A DNA stretch of 42,788 bases from Desulfarculales bacterium UBA702 (GCA_002298165.1 DBMI01000057.1:1-42788), one strand, 5' to 3'; positions 9,501-17,329 are shown, counted from the first letter of the stretch. A program made the numbers and translations. Notes: generated by a model from the sequence alone, not told the origin.

Positions 9501-11030
9501 TCGCAGGATACCCAGGTAGCCATGCGCGACCTGATCAAGGAAAATAACCTAAACAGGATTGTGGTCGCAGCCTGTACGCCGCGAACCCACGAACCCTTGT
9601 TCCAGGAAACCATGTCGGATGCGGGACTTAACAAGTACCTGTTCGAGATGGCGAACATTCGAAACCACGATTCCTGGGTACATAACACCACGCCGGAACA
9701 GGCAACGATTAAGGCAAAAGACCTCGTCAGGATGGCTGTGACGAAGGTCGCACTGCTCGAACCGCTGCAGGAGCCCGAGCTTAGCGTATGCCGCAAGGCC
9801 ATCGTGGTCGGAGGCGGAGTTGCCGGCATGACGGCGGCCAAGTCGATTGCCGACCAGGGCTATCCGGTCGATCTGATCGAAAGGGCCGACAGGCTCGGGG
9901 GCAATGCGCTCAACCTGGCAAAGACCTGGCGGGACGAAGACATTCAGCCTTTTGTCAAGAACCTGATTGCCTCCGTTTCGGAGCATTCAAATATCACCGT
10001 CCATCTCAAGACCAACCTGGTCAATGTGGATGGGTTTGTGGGCAATTTCAAGACTACCATCCAGAATGGCGGCGAACCCCAGGTTATCGAGCATGGGGTT
10101 GCCGTAATCGCAACCGGCGGGAAGGAGTCCACACCCACCGAGTACGGTTACGGGACAAACCCGATGGTTATGACCAATCTCGAGTTGAACCGCCGCTTCG
10201 ACGAAGGCGCCCAGGAACTCAAAAAGATAAATTCCGCCGTCTTCATCCAGTGCGTGGGATCGCGAGAGCCCAGCAGGCCTTACTGCAGCCGGGTTTGCTG
10301 CACCCATTCGCTGGAGAGCGCACTCAAGCTCAAGAAGATCAACCCGGATATGGATATCTACGTGCTCTTCCGCGATCTCCGGTCCTACGGTGAGCGCGAA
10401 TCCCTCTATCTAGATGCCCGCAAGGCCGGAATTATCTTCATCCGGTATGACCTGGAAGACAAACCGAAGGTGGTGACCGCCTCGAACGGCAAGCTCACGG
10501 TTACTGTAAAGGACCTCGTGCTGCAAAGGTCGATCACACTCACACCTGACCTTGTCACGCTCGCTGCGGCGATCGAGACGAATGAAACCGAGGAGTTGGG
10601 CCAGTTCTTCAAGGTTCCCGCGAACGAAGACGGCTTCTTTATCGAGGCGCACGCAAAACTTCGCCCGGTAGAGTTTGCAACAGACGGTGTCTTCCTGTGC
10701 GGCCTGGTCCATTATCCCAAGCCCCTGGACGAGAGCATAGCGCAGGCGCAGGCCGCGGCCTCGCGCGCCGGCACCATCCTGGCCAAGTCGACGATTCACT
10801 TTGCCGGAACGGTCGCCTACACCAACCAGGGGGATTGCAGCGCATGCGCAACCTGCGTCAATATCTGCCCCTATTCGGCTCCGGGTTGGAACGAGAGGAG
10901 CAAAAAGGCGGAGATCAACGCGGCGCTTTGCAAGGGATGCGGACTCTGCGTTGCTTCTTGCCGCTCTGGGGCGATCAAGCTGCGCGGCTTCGATGATGCC
11001 CAGATTTTCAGCATGATCGATACGGTCTAG
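6588..11030 (+). CDS. hdrA: HdrA-like selenoprotein, multidomain fusion (HdrA/GltD-like/HdrA)
   Basis: About 1480 residues, reading UGA 6786-6788 as selenocysteine 67. The N-terminal HdrA FAD fold (VIGGGIAGMQSA, then TFPTNDCAM-U-IISPKLVEVGR) has Sec where relatives carry Cys. A 4Fe-4S motif CTGCGECASVCP lies near 116. From about 160 to 600 comes a glutamate-synthase-beta/NfnB-like segment with CKATCP, CGRVCHHPCESAC, FAD motif VAIVGGGPAG (about 256) and NAD(P) motif VAVVGGGNVA (about 388). HdrA sequence then resumes: CLKCGVCCECYQCEKAC (about 627), CVGSRDTHHC (about 725), VFVCHCGINI (about 930), a second FAD fold VVGGGVAGM (about 1072), CVGSREPSRPYC, and two C-terminal 4Fe-4S motifs. HdrA is the bifurcating flavoprotein of heterodisulfide reductases. 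AGGAG precedes ATG 6588 and ATG 6594. Without UGA decoding the gene would split into a 66-residue stub and a headless protein. Confidence 0.9.
6786..6822 (+). promoter_or_regulatory. Selenocysteine UGA codon and bacterial SECIS hairpin
   Basis: UGA occupies 6786-6788. A seven-pair stem, 6803-6809 with 6816-6822 (including two G-U pairs), encloses the hexaloop GAGGUC (6810-6815). The exposed GGU begins 24 nt after the UGA, within the spacing known for bacterial SECIS elements, and the loop resembles the AGGUC apex of E. coli fdhF. The reading frame is open for over 4 kb after the UGA and the flanking residues match the HdrA family, so this is recoding rather than a broken gene. Confidence 0.9.
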
Positions 11031-11055
11031 TATGCAAAACACGGCCACCTGAGGG

Positions 11056-11076
11056 GGCGGAGGAATCACCTCCGCC
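11056..11076 (+). other. Intra-operon hairpin between hdrA and flxD
   Basis: GGCGGAGG (11056-11063), five loop bases and CCTCCGCC (11069-11076) make a perfect 8-bp stem without a T tract. It lies between the hdrA stop and the flxD ribosome site (AGGAG near 11101). It is more likely an mRNA-stability or processing element, or a partial attenuator, than a true terminator. Confidence 0.55.
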
Positions 11077-11113
11077 GCCTCGTGGGGTTAGCATATTTAC
11101 AGGAGAAACCGAA

Positions 11114-11548
11114 ATGTCAGAGTGGGAACCCAAAGTAATTACTTTCCTGTGCAACTGGTGCTCCTATGGCGCCGCCGACCTCGCCGGGGTCAGCAGGTTC
11201 CAGTATCCGGCTAATATCCGGATCATCCGCCTGCCCTGCACGGGCCGTATGAATCCCAAGTTCATCCTTGCTGCCCTTAGACACGGCGCGGACGGTGTCT
11301 GGGTTTCCGGGTGCCATCCCGGAGACTGCCACTACATCGAGGGCAACTTCTACGCCCGGCGCAAGTTTGCTCTGCTGAAGACCCAGCTCGAATATACCGG
11401 TCTCATTGAACCGGGCCGCGTGCACTTTTCCTGGATTTCTTCGGCCGAGGCGACAATATTTGCCGACAAAGCCCGCAAGGTAGTCGAGGCGATAAAGGCC
11501 CTTGGACCGGCGCAGCACTTTATCAAGAAGCAAGCTGAGGTGGCGTAG
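11114..11548 (+). CDS. flxD: FlxD/MvhD-type iron-sulfur electron-transfer subunit
   Basis: 144 residues matching the MvhD (methyl-viologen hydrogenase delta) family: CNWCSYGAADLAG at 13-25, LPCTGRM, and GVWVSGCHPGDCHYIEGN, whose Cys residues bind a [2Fe-2S] cluster. In known complexes this small subunit passes electrons from a hydrogenase, formate dehydrogenase or Flx module to HdrA. Its place right after hdrA and immediately before flxC (stop and start abut at 11548/11549) fits that bridge role. There are no membrane segments; it is cytoplasmic. ATG 11114 is preceded by AGGAG. In MvhD-Hdr systems this protein can be fused to HdrA; here it is separate. Confidence 0.88.
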   Translation: MSEWEPKVITFLCNWCSYGAADLAGVSRFQYPANIRIIRLPCTGRMNPKFILAALRHGADGVWVSGCHPGDCHYIEGNFYARRKFALLKTQLEYTGLIEPGRVHFSWISSAEATIFADKARKVVEAIKALGPAQHFIKKQAEVA

Positions 11549-12493
11549 ATGCAAGCATATACCGAAAAGATCAGAGAGGCGGCAAAACGGCTGCTGGCCG
11601 AGAAGAAAGTAGACGTCGTGATCGGGTTTCGCAAGGGCACGATGCCGCTCATGAACGAGCCGTTCCAGGCTAGAACGCCCGAACAGGCCGACCTGCTCGT
11701 CTGGGATGGAAACTGCGGGATCAACCTTGCCAACTACCTCCCCAAGAGGACCGAGAAGATTGCAATAGTGGCCAAGGGGTGCGATTCCCGAAACATCTCG
11801 ATCCAGATCCTGGAAAACCAGATCAAGCGCGAACAGCTCTACATACTCGGGGCTCCCTGTAAGGGAATGACTGACAAGCGCAAAATCCAGGATGAACTCG
11901 AAGGCAAGGAAATTTTCCAGGCCGAAGAGGCAGGCGGTCAGGTAAAGGTTAGCGGACGCGATTTCGAGAAGACATTCAACCGCTCGGAATACCTCCAGGA
12001 AAACTGTGCGGTCTGCCTCCACCGCAACCCGGTCATTTCCGATGAAATGCTCGGCGAGCCCGTGCAGGAGCAGCAGGTTGAATGCTACGAGGATATCAAA
12101 CAGATCGAGGCCATGACTCCGGAAGAAAAGCGCAAGCACTTTGATGCACTCATCGAGCCGTGCATCCGCTGCTATGCCTGTCGAAGCGCCTGTCCGGCCT
12201 GTTACTGCCCGACCTGTTTCGTGGATGAGTCCAAACCCCAGTGGGTAGGGAAGACGACCGATCCGACGGACACCCGTACATTTCATTTCCTGAGGGCCTT
12301 CCACGTTGCCGGACGCTGTTCGGATTGCGGCTCGTGCGAACGCGCCTGCCCGGTCGGTATCAAGGTCCGTCAGTTTACGAAGAAGCTCGAAAAGGAAGTA
12401 AAAGAACTCTACGGCTACGAAGCGGGAATGGTGCAGGATCTGCGGCCACCGCTCGATGTCTATCGCCCGGACGATCCCGAACCGTTCCTGTAG
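11549..12493 (+). CDS. flxC: FlxC-like iron-sulfur protein
   Basis: 314 residues. The first 190 resemble the FrhB/HydB-type N-terminal domain (IVAKGCDSRNISIQILENQIKR, then LYILGAPCKGM, CAVCLHRNP). Two 4Fe-4S motifs follow: CIRCYACRSACPACYC (about 204) and CSDCGSCERACPVG (about 257). It is likely an electron-wire subunit linking FlxD/HdrA to FlxB/FlxA. The FlxC name rests on gene order and cluster content; an HdrC-like or FrhB-like role is an alternative description of the same domains. It begins with the base after the flxD stop and so is translationally coupled. A palindromic repeat lies just past its stop. Confidence 0.78.
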   Translation: MQAYTEKIREAAKRLLAEKKVDVVIGFRKGTMPLMNEPFQARTPEQADLLVWDGNCGINLANYLPKRTEKIAIVAKGCDSRNISIQILENQIKREQLYILGAPCKGMTDKRKIQDELEGKEIFQAEEAGGQVKVSGRDFEKTFNRSEYLQENCAVCLHRNPVISDEMLGEPVQEQQVECYEDIKQIEAMTPEEKRKHFDALIEPCIRCYACRSACPACYCPTCFVDESKPQWVGKTTDPTDTRTFHFLRAFHVAGRCSDCGSCERACPVGIKVRQFTKKLEKEVKELYGYEAGMVQDLRPPLDVYRPDDPEPFL

Positions 12494-12504
12494 TATTCAC
12501 CCCG

Positions 12505-12543
12505 GTGGGGGAGGCTTTCCAACCTGCCGCCATCCCGGCAGGT
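12505..12543 (+). repeat. REP-like palindrome family A, with a second hairpin
   Basis: GTGGGGGAGGCTTTCCAACC (12505-12524), continuing into TGCC (to 12528), is a variant of the repeat at 4171-4200 and 27591-27682. It overlaps a perfect hairpin, ACCTGCCG (12522-12529) with CGGCAGGT (12536-12543). It lies in the 87-bp gap between flxC and flxB, inside the operon. Confidence 0.65.
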
Positions 12544-12580
12544 GCGGCCTGGTCTTGACAGATAGAGAAGGGACAGATCA

Positions 12581-13633
12581 ATGTCTGAGATGTTTATCGC
12601 GAAAGGTGACTTTCCCGCAATAATAGAGCGGTTGATGAGCCGATACCGGGTTTATGCGCCCGTAAAGAATGGCCGCTATTACGACTTCGCAGCCTTGAAG
12701 GAAGCGGGCGCCGCAGACCTTGGTTTCAAAAACACCCGCGTGTCGCCCAAGGGAGTACTTTATCCCCAGGCTGAGCGCATGTTCGAGTACAGCCTCGCCA
12801 AGGACGACCCCGAAGTCAACATAGTCAAGGAGACACCCAAGGATTTCTCGCCTCAGGTGATCCTTGGCATTCGCCCCTGCGATGCAAAGGGGTTCAAGCT
12901 AGACGACGCGAATTTTTGCTCCGACAAATTCAAAGATCCCTGGTGGGCACAGAGGCGCGAGGCGACTACCCTTATCGGTCTGGCCTGCAACACCCCCTCT
13001 TCCACCTGCTTTTGCACCACGGTTAACACCGGTCCCTTCGATACCACCGGCCTCGACGCCATGCTGGTCGATACCGGGGACGGGTATGCGCTCCAGGTGC
13101 TTACCGAAAAGGGCAAAAATGTTCTCGGGATTGTCGATTTGAAACCTGCCCCGGCCCAGGTGGCTGGGAAAATCGAAGAATTGAAAGCCGGAGCGGAAAA
13201 GAGCATCCCCACGGCCTTCGATCCTGCGGCCATAGCCCAGAAGGAAACGCTAGAGATCTTCAATGCGCCCTTCTGGGATGAAATTCACTTCGGCTGCCTC
13301 AACTGCGGTACCTGCACCTTTTTGTGCCCCACCTGCTGGTGTTTCGACATCCAGGACGAGGTACAGGAGGGTACCAAGGGAGATCGGCTGCGGCTTTGGG
13401 ATTCCTGCATGTTTTCGCTCTTCACCTTCCACGGGTCGGGCCACAATCCACGTAGCCAGAAGGTCCAGAGGGTGCGTCAGCGCTTCATGCACAAACTAAA
13501 GTACTATCAGGACAAGTACGGCACCGGTACGGCCTGCGTGGGCTGCGGCCGATGCGTTCAGGCATGTCCCGTAAATATCGACATTCGGCAGGTCGGCCGC
13601 ATCCTGGGGTCGGGCTGTTCGTGTCCGGCTTAG
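12581..13633 (+). CDS. flxB: FlxB-like iron-sulfur subunit (sulfhydrogenase beta/AsrA family)
   Basis: 350 residues. The N-terminal 230 match the HydB/AsrA-type family (VILGIRPCDAKGFKLDDANF, then TTLIGLACNTPSSTCFCTTVN). Two 4Fe-4S motifs follow: CLNCGTCTFLCPTCWC (about 238) and CVGCGRCVQACPVNIDIRQV (about 318). In sulfhydrogenases and Flx complexes this subunit carries electrons between the flavin/NAD(P)H subunit and the rest of the complex. It is cytoplasmic with no signal peptide. ATG 12581 follows AAGGGA. The next gene, flxA, starts 27 bases after its stop, giving the HydB-HydG or AsrA-AsrB style pair. Confidence 0.83.
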   Translation: MSEMFIAKGDFPAIIERLMSRYRVYAPVKNGRYYDFAALKEAGAADLGFKNTRVSPKGVLYPQAERMFEYSLAKDDPEVNIVKETPKDFSPQVILGIRPCDAKGFKLDDANFCSDKFKDPWWAQRREATTLIGLACNTPSSTCFCTTVNTGPFDTTGLDAMLVDTGDGYALQVLTEKGKNVLGIVDLKPAPAQVAGKIEELKAGAEKSIPTAFDPAAIAQKETLEIFNAPFWDEIHFGCLNCGTCTFLCPTCWCFDIQDEVQEGTKGDRLRLWDSCMFSLFTFHGSGHNPRSQKVQRVRQRFMHKLKYYQDKYGTGTACVGCGRCVQACPVNIDIRQVGRILGSGCSCPA

Positions 13634-13659
13634 AGCCGCATCGCTACGGAGGAATCAAG

Positions 13660-14502
13660 GTGAATAACCCCTACTTGCCCTATCCGGTCCGAATCGATTC
13701 CGTGATAACGGAAACGGAAGATCGCAACCTGAAGACTTTTAAGTTCATCTTCCTCAACCCGGAAGACGAAGAGAAGTTCAAATACACTGCCGGCCAGTTC
13801 GCCATGCTCTCGGTCGCGGGCCAGGGCGAGATTCCGATCGGTATCGCCTCATCACCGACCGAGAAAGGCTTTATCAAGTTCACGGTGAACAAAGTCGGCC
13901 GAGTCACCACTTTCATGCACAACATGAAAGCCGGTGACATAATGGGCGTCCGCGGCCCATGCGGCAACTGGTATCCATGGGATATCCTCGAAGGCAAAAA
14001 CCTGGTGATAATCGGCGGCGGTTTCGCATTCACTACCCTCCGATCGTCGATAGTCTATATGCTCAATCCTGAAAACCGCTCGAAGTACGGCAAGATCGAT
14101 GTGGTTTATGGCGCGCGCCATCCCGGCCTGCTCCTCTACAGGGACGAACTGGCGGCGTGGGAAGCCCGCGACGACATTAACATGCACATAACCGTCGATG
14201 GCACCACCGACCCGAACTGGAAGTACAACGTCGGTTTCGTGCCCGCGATAACCAAACAGAAGGCACCGAGCGCCGAGAACTCATACGCGATCATCTGCGG
14301 CCCGCCGGTAATGATCAAGTTTACCCTGCCCGTTCTGACCGAATTGGGCTTTCCTCCCGAGAGAATCATATCCAGCCTCGAGATGCGTATGAAGTGCGGA
14401 ATCGGCATCTGCGGCAGGTGTAACCTCGGTACCGAATACGTGTGCAAGGACGGACCGGTTTTCACGCTGGAGAAGCTCTCGAAATTGCCTAACGAGTACT
14501 AA
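13660..14502 (+). CDS. flxA: FlxA-like FAD/NAD(P)H oxidoreductase subunit
   Basis: 280 residues of the ferredoxin-NADP reductase superfamily, closest in layout to sulfhydrogenase gamma (HydG), AsrB and dihydroorotate dehydrogenase electron-transfer subunits. The flavin-binding part has AGQFAMLSV and IGIASSPTEKG; the nucleotide-binding part has LVIIGGGFAFTTLRSS (about 114) and IICGPPVMIKF. The C-terminus MKCGIGICGRCNLG...YVC should hold a [2Fe-2S] cluster. It would oxidise or reduce NAD(P)H for the complex. GTG 13660 is chosen because GGAGGA lies 6 nt upstream; an extended frame back to 13552 would overlap flxB. It is the last gene of the operon; a terminator follows at 14582. Confidence 0.88.
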   Translation: MNNPYLPYPVRIDSVITETEDRNLKTFKFIFLNPEDEEKFKYTAGQFAMLSVAGQGEIPIGIASSPTEKGFIKFTVNKVGRVTTFMHNMKAGDIMGVRGPCGNWYPWDILEGKNLVIIGGGFAFTTLRSSIVYMLNPENRSKYGKIDVVYGARHPGLLLYRDELAAWEARDDINMHITVDGTTDPNWKYNVGFVPAITKQKAPSAENSYAIICGPPVMIKFTLPVLTELGFPPERIISSLEMRMKCGIGICGRCNLGTEYVCKDGPVFTLEKLSKLPNEY

Positions 14503-14581
14503 TCCCCAGGACGATAGCGGGCCCGGAATGTCCAGGTGTTTTTCACTCTTTGGGTAAGCACGGATTTATCTGTTATAAACG

Positions 14582-14615
14582 CCCCCGGAACACGATTGTG
14601 TCCCGGGGGTTTTTT
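14582..14615 (+). terminator. Rho-independent terminator of the hdrA-flx operon
   Basis: CCCCCGG (14582-14588) pairs with CCGGGGG (14603-14609); the stem extends through CAC/GTG with one mismatch around a GATT loop. Six T residues follow (14610-14615). It lies 80 bases after the flxA stop. The rest of the gap up to 14789 holds only a weak CCGGCT/AGCCGG hairpin (14730-14755) and no gene. Confidence 0.9.
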
Positions 14616-14788
14616 CGTGCTTTCGGTGAGGGACACAAGTGCTTAAAATTGTGGTTTATTAATTAAGCGATTTGGAGCAATATGTTCTATCTTTGGTGAC
14701 AATCCGCAGCTCCAGATTCGCAACCCCTACCGGCTGACTGGCGGCCCAAAGCCGGCAACTGTGAACCCGATAACTCGCAACGGCTGAA

Positions 14789-16027
14789 ATGACCAAAAAA
14801 CTAGACCCGAAGAAGAAGAGCAAAACCGAAAAGCAGGAAATCGCGTTAAGCAGCGATGAGGCCGAAGAACTCCAGATGATAGTCGACCGGCTGGCCGTCC
14901 AGGATCCGGAGGGTGAGAGCTTCGAGCGTTATCTGCTTTCGCTGAAAACAGCGCTTGGGAAAAGGCCTCATCTGGCAGCGGTACTCCTCGACAGGTTAAG
15001 CAAGAATCCCAGTCCGACTGCCTTTCGCACCTTCAGTGCACTTGAAGGCATAGTGGAGAATTCTTCCTACCGCAGACATATCAAACAGGCAGCTTATCGC
15101 TTTTCGCAACGCGGATTTGCCCTTGAAAAGGAAGAGACACCGCCCAAAACGGTAGTACTCATCCAGGGGGAGGAAAAACATCCGTTATGCAATTTTTTCC
15201 TTGTCCAGGGTACCCTGTGGCTGGTTTCGGCCATGGTCCCAGGAGGTGGTCGGGCACCCTACTCACTGCTGACGGCCTTCCTCGAAGTCGACTATGAAGC
15301 ATTAAACGTAAAGATCATAGAAACTACTCAGAAGTTTTACAGGGAATACCTGCGGAAAGTATCCCAGCATGCGCTCGCCAACAAGGCCGTCGAAATCCCG
15401 GCATGGCATGCGGCAAGGCTCTTCTTCGAGATGCTGGACCTTTCAACGTCCAGGGACACCAGTCCCGATGTCGAGCGCGCCCGAAACATTTTCAAGCGCT
15501 ATTACGACCCTGACAGAAAACCCTACGTCTATGATCTCATGGCCGAAATCGCGGAGCCGGCGCGTCATCTTCCTGAAATCGATATTACCGAGTTTCTCAA
15601 GGACATGGACGTTACCTGGCTAAGATTTTCAAAAGAGGACGTCCAGCCTGCTTATGAGAAATTAAAGGACCTCGAAAGCCCTCTTCTGGTCGTACCCCGC
15701 GACGTCCAGGTCGAACGGCGGGAAGCACTTCTGAGCGGCACTGCCGAAGCCCTGTGCGTCGGCGACACGCGCCGCCTTTTCCAGCGCTACTTCGAGGAAC
15801 AGGCAATGGGGCTCAAGCTTACCGGGTTTGAGGAAAGGGCCAATTGGTCCTGGATCATCGCCCAGCACCTAAAGGGAGATTCCCCCGCCGGAGAGAACCC
15901 GGCTGCTTACCAGGTTGTCATGTATTCGATAGAATATTACTGGCCGGGCTCAATTAAGCGCGAGCAGCAGGAACCCGAACACCGGCATGAGGAACGCCGG
16001 ACCGAGTCCGGAATTATCCTGCCCTGA
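14789..16027 (+). CDS. Uncharacterised 412-residue protein
   Basis: I do not recognise a family. The N-terminus is very basic (KKLDPKKKSKTEKQE); the rest is a mostly helical, charged, soluble protein with no signal peptide, no membrane segment and no Cys cluster. A more beta-like middle part (TVVLIQGEEKHPLCNFFLVQ, then LWLVSAMVPGGGRAPYSLL) and the phrase YSIEYYWPGSIK near the end are the most distinctive stretches. The lysine-rich N-terminus could contact nucleic acid, but that is speculation. It is followed 17 bases later by yjbQ, so the two may form a small operon. Codon use looks like that of its neighbours, which argues for a resident gene. Confidence 0.75.
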   Translation: MTKKLDPKKKSKTEKQEIALSSDEAEELQMIVDRLAVQDPEGESFERYLLSLKTALGKRPHLAAVLLDRLSKNPSPTAFRTFSALEGIVENSSYRRHIKQAAYRFSQRGFALEKEETPPKTVVLIQGEEKHPLCNFFLVQGTLWLVSAMVPGGGRAPYSLLTAFLEVDYEALNVKIIETTQKFYREYLRKVSQHALANKAVEIPAWHAARLFFEMLDLSTSRDTSPDVERARNIFKRYYDPDRKPYVYDLMAEIAEPARHLPEIDITEFLKDMDVTWLRFSKEDVQPAYEKLKDLESPLLVVPRDVQVERREALLSGTAEALCVGDTRRLFQRYFEEQAMGLKLTGFEERANWSWIIAQHLKGDSPAGENPAAYQVVMYSIEYYWPGSIKREQQEPEHRHEERRTESGIILP

Positions 16028-16043
16028 CGGAAAGGCGGACCTG

Positions 16044-16445
16044 ATGGAGACCATCCAGGTAAAGACCACATCCCGCAGTGCAGCCGTTGACATTACATCC
16101 AAAATTGCCGCAAAGCTAAAGGAAGTCGGCGCAACGGACGGCACCTGCCTCATCTACACCCCGCATACCACAGCCGCGTTGACCATAAACGAAGGGGCCG
16201 ATCCCGATGTCATGGACGACGTACTTGCCGCCCTCGATAAGCTGGTCCCGTGGGACAATGCCTACAAACACGTCGAGGGAAATTCCGCCGCGCACATTAA
16301 ATCCATTATGGTCGGCGGAAGCGTCCAGGTCATCATCGAATCCGGCCTGATCGTTTTGGGTACCTGGGAGAAGATCTTCTTGTGTGAATTCGACGGACCT
16401 AGGACCAGGAAGGTTTTCATTAAGTTCCGGGGCAAAACTCCGTAG
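16044..16445 (+). CDS. yjbQ: YjbQ family protein (UPF0047)
   Basis: 133 residues, the usual size. Family hallmarks are GTCLIYTPHTTAALTINEGA near residue 40 and HVEGNSAAHIKSIMVGGS near residue 80, with His and Glu residues that form a metal site in known structures. E. coli YjbQ has weak thiamine-phosphate synthase activity; the wider role is unsettled. ATG 16044 is preceded by AAAGG with 8 bases between; a longer frame from 15987 would overlap the upstream gene and lacks family sequence. It is soluble and cytoplasmic. Confidence 0.93.
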   Translation: METIQVKTTSRSAAVDITSKIAAKLKEVGATDGTCLIYTPHTTAALTINEGADPDVMDDVLAALDKLVPWDNAYKHVEGNSAAHIKSIMVGGSVQVIIESGLIVLGTWEKIFLCEFDGPRTRKVFIKFRGKTP

Positions 16446-16460
16446 ACGGAATAAGCTCAA

Positions 16461-16685
16461 ATGGACTCATTGCGCCTCGTCCTCCTTTTAAGCTTAACTG
16501 GACTTTTGATTCTTCTATCTTGCAGTTCCGCCTCGACTGCTTCGGAAACCTATTCAAATATCGATATCAACACCGGGACGTTAGTCGTTAGGGAGGGAGA
16601 ATACCTTAGCGTTGAGTACATAGATTCCTTGAAGCGCTATGGATCTCCATTCAAAGCATCCAAATTCGCGAGGCACAATTATTGA
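16461..16685 (+). CDS. Lipoprotein N-terminal part, probably frameshifted
   Basis: 74 residues. A charged start, a leucine-rich core (LVLLLSLTGLLILL) and the lipobox LLSC place Cys21 as a lipidated N-terminus, so the product would be membrane-anchored outside the cytoplasm. After 50 residues of beta-like sequence the frame stops at 16683. A one-base shift backward around 16660-16680 would join it smoothly to the next frame (KASKF then REAQLLIIRSLAD). I therefore suspect one lipoprotein gene of about 240 codons broken by an indel, either a real pseudogene or a sequencing error. No known family recognised. Confidence 0.55.
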   Translation: MDSLRLVLLLSLTGLLILLSCSSASTASETYSNIDINTGTLVVREGEYLSVEYIDSLKRYGSPFKASKFARHNY

Positions 16686-17194
16686 TCATTAGGAGTCTAG
16701 CTGATGTAATAGTTGTTCAAACAGTTTACAACTTTCATGAAGGAAGCCCGGAGTTTAAGCTCGATTCCAATGGAACTCTTTCAATTGGAATCGATGCCGG
16801 AGCACACTTCGATAATCTTGCTCTTTATCTAATATCAAAAGACACGATCTTTCTCGGCTTCAACAACTATGGCCAAACGTTCACTCATATTGGGAGTTTA
16901 GATCATTTTCTGCGAAAAGAGGTACTGTCCGGAACCTATAAGGGAACTGACGACAAAGTCTACATTTTTGATGAATATGGCAAAGCACTCTTTCCAGATC
17001 GAACATTTCGTTATTTGGTAGGATGTGATCACGTTGCCTACTACAATTTTGATTATTTTATTGATCTCGATACGGAACAGACCTTTAAATTCAAGAAGGT
17101 TGGTTCTCAATTAGAAGTCTACAGAATTCTTGAGAACGACACGGGCATCTCTGTTGAAGATTCCCCCGTTCTGCAGCTGACTAAAGTAGATTGA
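16682..17194 (+). CDS. Continuation of the split lipoprotein, unknown function
   Basis: 170 residues from a TTG at 16682, with no ribosome site of its own. It overlaps the preceding frame by 4 bases and contains no signal sequence. The sequence is rich in aromatic and beta-forming residues (DTIFLGFNNYGQTFTHIG, VYIFDEYGKALFPDRTF). The DNA is clearly more AT-rich than its neighbours, which suggests recent acquisition. It is best read as the exported domain of the lipoprotein that begins at 16461. I do not recognise a family. Confidence 0.5.
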   Translation: MIIRSLADVIVVQTVYNFHEGSPEFKLDSNGTLSIGIDAGAHFDNLALYLISKDTIFLGFNNYGQTFTHIGSLDHFLRKEVLSGTYKGTDDKVYIFDEYGKALFPDRTFRYLVGCDHVAYYNFDYFIDLDTEQTFKFKKVGSQLEVYRILENDTGISVEDSPVLQLTKVD

Positions 17195-17247
17195 TCGGCG
17201 AAAGCCGAACCCAGGCGCATGGAATACAGCAAATATTGCGCATCAAT

Positions 17248-17329
17248 GTAGGGTGGGCACGGGTTTCGTGCCCACCAAATGCTGCTCGGAATTGAATGGT
17301 GGGCACGACAAAACCTGTGCCCACCCTAC
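17248..17329. repeat. Composite REP palindrome, family B
   Basis: GTAGGGTGGGCAC at 17248 is inverted at 17317-17329 (GTGCCCACCCTAC), and each arm contains an inner hairpin (GTGGGCACG...CGTGCCCAC and TGGTGGGCACG...GTGCCCACC). The unit recurs singly at 31881-31913 and 32813-32845, on either side of a RAYT gene. The gap 17195-17564 otherwise shows no gene; the convergent flanking genes may both end transcription here. Confidence 0.8.

Noticed and set aside
11117..12304. Minus-strand open frame (395 codons) opposite flxD and flxC
   Set aside because: Antisense shadow of two iron-sulfur protein genes.
14701..14788. Possible riboswitch-like text before the 412-residue gene
   Set aside because: Only one weak hairpin (CCGGCT/AGCCGG) is seen; it does not match the conserved core of any riboswitch class I know.
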